NCBI GenBank assembly: GCA_041678045.1
Contig: JBAYOV010000007.1
Location: forward strand, 25,623-89,622
From: UBA2357 sp041678045
GTDB taxonomy: Bacteria > Pseudomonadota > Gammaproteobacteria > Burkholderiales > Rhodocyclaceae
Reading direction: 5' to 3'
Length of the DNA stretch: 64,000 nt
Shown: in pieces, positions 63,744 through 64,000 of the stretch
Numbering within the stretch: the first letter of the stretch is position 1
Layout of the letters: every line of letters starts with the position of its first letter
Position numbers and translations under genes: made by a program
Notes under the pieces: generated by a model
The model's database searches: none
Told to the model about the DNA's origin: nothing
What the model saw: only the letters and a program-made list of their open reading frames with translations

Positions 63744-64000
63744 ATGACCATGTCCGCACCCGAAAACCTGCCGGAAATCGACAACGGCCTGCTGCGCTTT
63801 CTCACCTGCGGCAGCGTGGATGACGGCAAGAGCACGCTGATCGGCCGTCTGCTGTTCGACAGCAAGACCATCCTCGCCGACACCCTCAACGCCATCGAAA
63901 AGACCTCGGCCAAGCGCGGCATGAGCGCGGTCGACCTGTCGCTGCTCACCGACGGCCTGCAGGCCGAGCGCGAGCAGGGCATCACCATCGACGTCGCCTA
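63744..64000 (+). CDS. cysN: Sulfate adenylyltransferase subunit 1, 3'-truncated by window edge
   Basis: First 85 codons of the GTPase subunit of sulfate adenylyltransferase. TCGSVDDGKSTLIGRLL is the G1 P-loop, and EREQGITIDVAY is the start of the switch region of the EF-Tu-like fold. Two in-frame ATGs (63744, 63750) could start it. A possible CysC kinase fusion cannot be judged because the gene runs off the window. Confidence 0.93.
   Translation, partial: MTMSAPENLPEIDNGLLRFLTCGSVDDGKSTLIGRLLFDSKTILADTLNAIEKTSAKRGMSAVDLSLLTDGLQAEREQGITIDVA

Noticed and set aside
1..64000. CRISPR arrays, tRNA or rRNA genes, prophage or insertion sequences
   Set aside because: No regularly spaced repeats, cloverleaf-like intergenic sequence, integrase or transposase was found.

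Overview
The window is a chromosomal segment of a GC-rich betaproteobacterium. Several clusters point to Rhodocyclales or a close relative (Azoarcus/Thauera type): the order pilMNOPQ-aroK-aroB-dgt-gltB-gltD divergent from the PBP1a gene, cyaY-lptM-lysA, the cysI-DUF934-cysH-cysD-cysN sulfur operon, a bacteriohemerythrin and a DUF3334 protein. The genus is inference; no rRNA gene is present. I see no tRNA, CRISPR array, prophage or insertion sequence.

Layout. 0-0.8 kb: 3' part of ackA, ending at a strong terminator shared with gltD. 0.9-15 kb (minus strand): one long block with type IV pilus assembly genes (pilMNOPQ), shikimate pathway genes (aroK, aroB), a dNTP triphosphohydrolase and both glutamate synthase subunits. 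15-21.3 kb: mostly plus strand, with PBP1a, the small lipoprotein LptM, lysA and a PBP4-type peptidase, and minus-strand cyaY and an unknown gene between. 21.3-25.4 kb: ubiD, a GDSL-esterase autotransporter and a GrpB-like protein. 25.4-37.4 kb (minus strand): a near-continuous beta-oxidation gene train (fadE-type dehydrogenase, two thiolases, two bifunctional hydratase/dehydrogenases with opposite domain order, a separate hydratase, two thioesterases), headed by a PsrA-like TetR regulator with a perfect palindromic operator upstream.

37.5-43 kb (minus strand): a DUF1302 - DUF1329 - YCF48-like - RND/MMPL exporter operon. It is preceded by a second copy of the same operator core. Three of its four genes are damaged: the outer-membrane DUF1302 gene lacks its signal peptide, has a frameshift at a run of eight C and an out-of-frame internal loss; DUF1329 has a large in-frame internal loss; the exporter has lost the stretch between codon ~22 and its second membrane segment. 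This damaged lipid-linked operon, tied by a shared operator to the fatty-acid operon, is the most unusual part of the window. Real decay and assembly error cannot be told apart from the sequence alone.

43-64 kb: argC, a small Cys-rich protein, DUF3334, an RND efflux pump pair beside an orphan GspE/PilB-type ATPase, a membrane hydrolase, a thioredoxin-like protein, a bacteriohemerythrin with an FNR/Anr-like box, a LysE exporter, an Atm1-type ABC exporter coupled to a GltI-like binding protein and an asparaginase, then a CysB-type regulator divergent from the assimilatory sulfate reduction operon, which runs off the right edge inside cysN. Two families of dispersed inverted repeats flank cysD.
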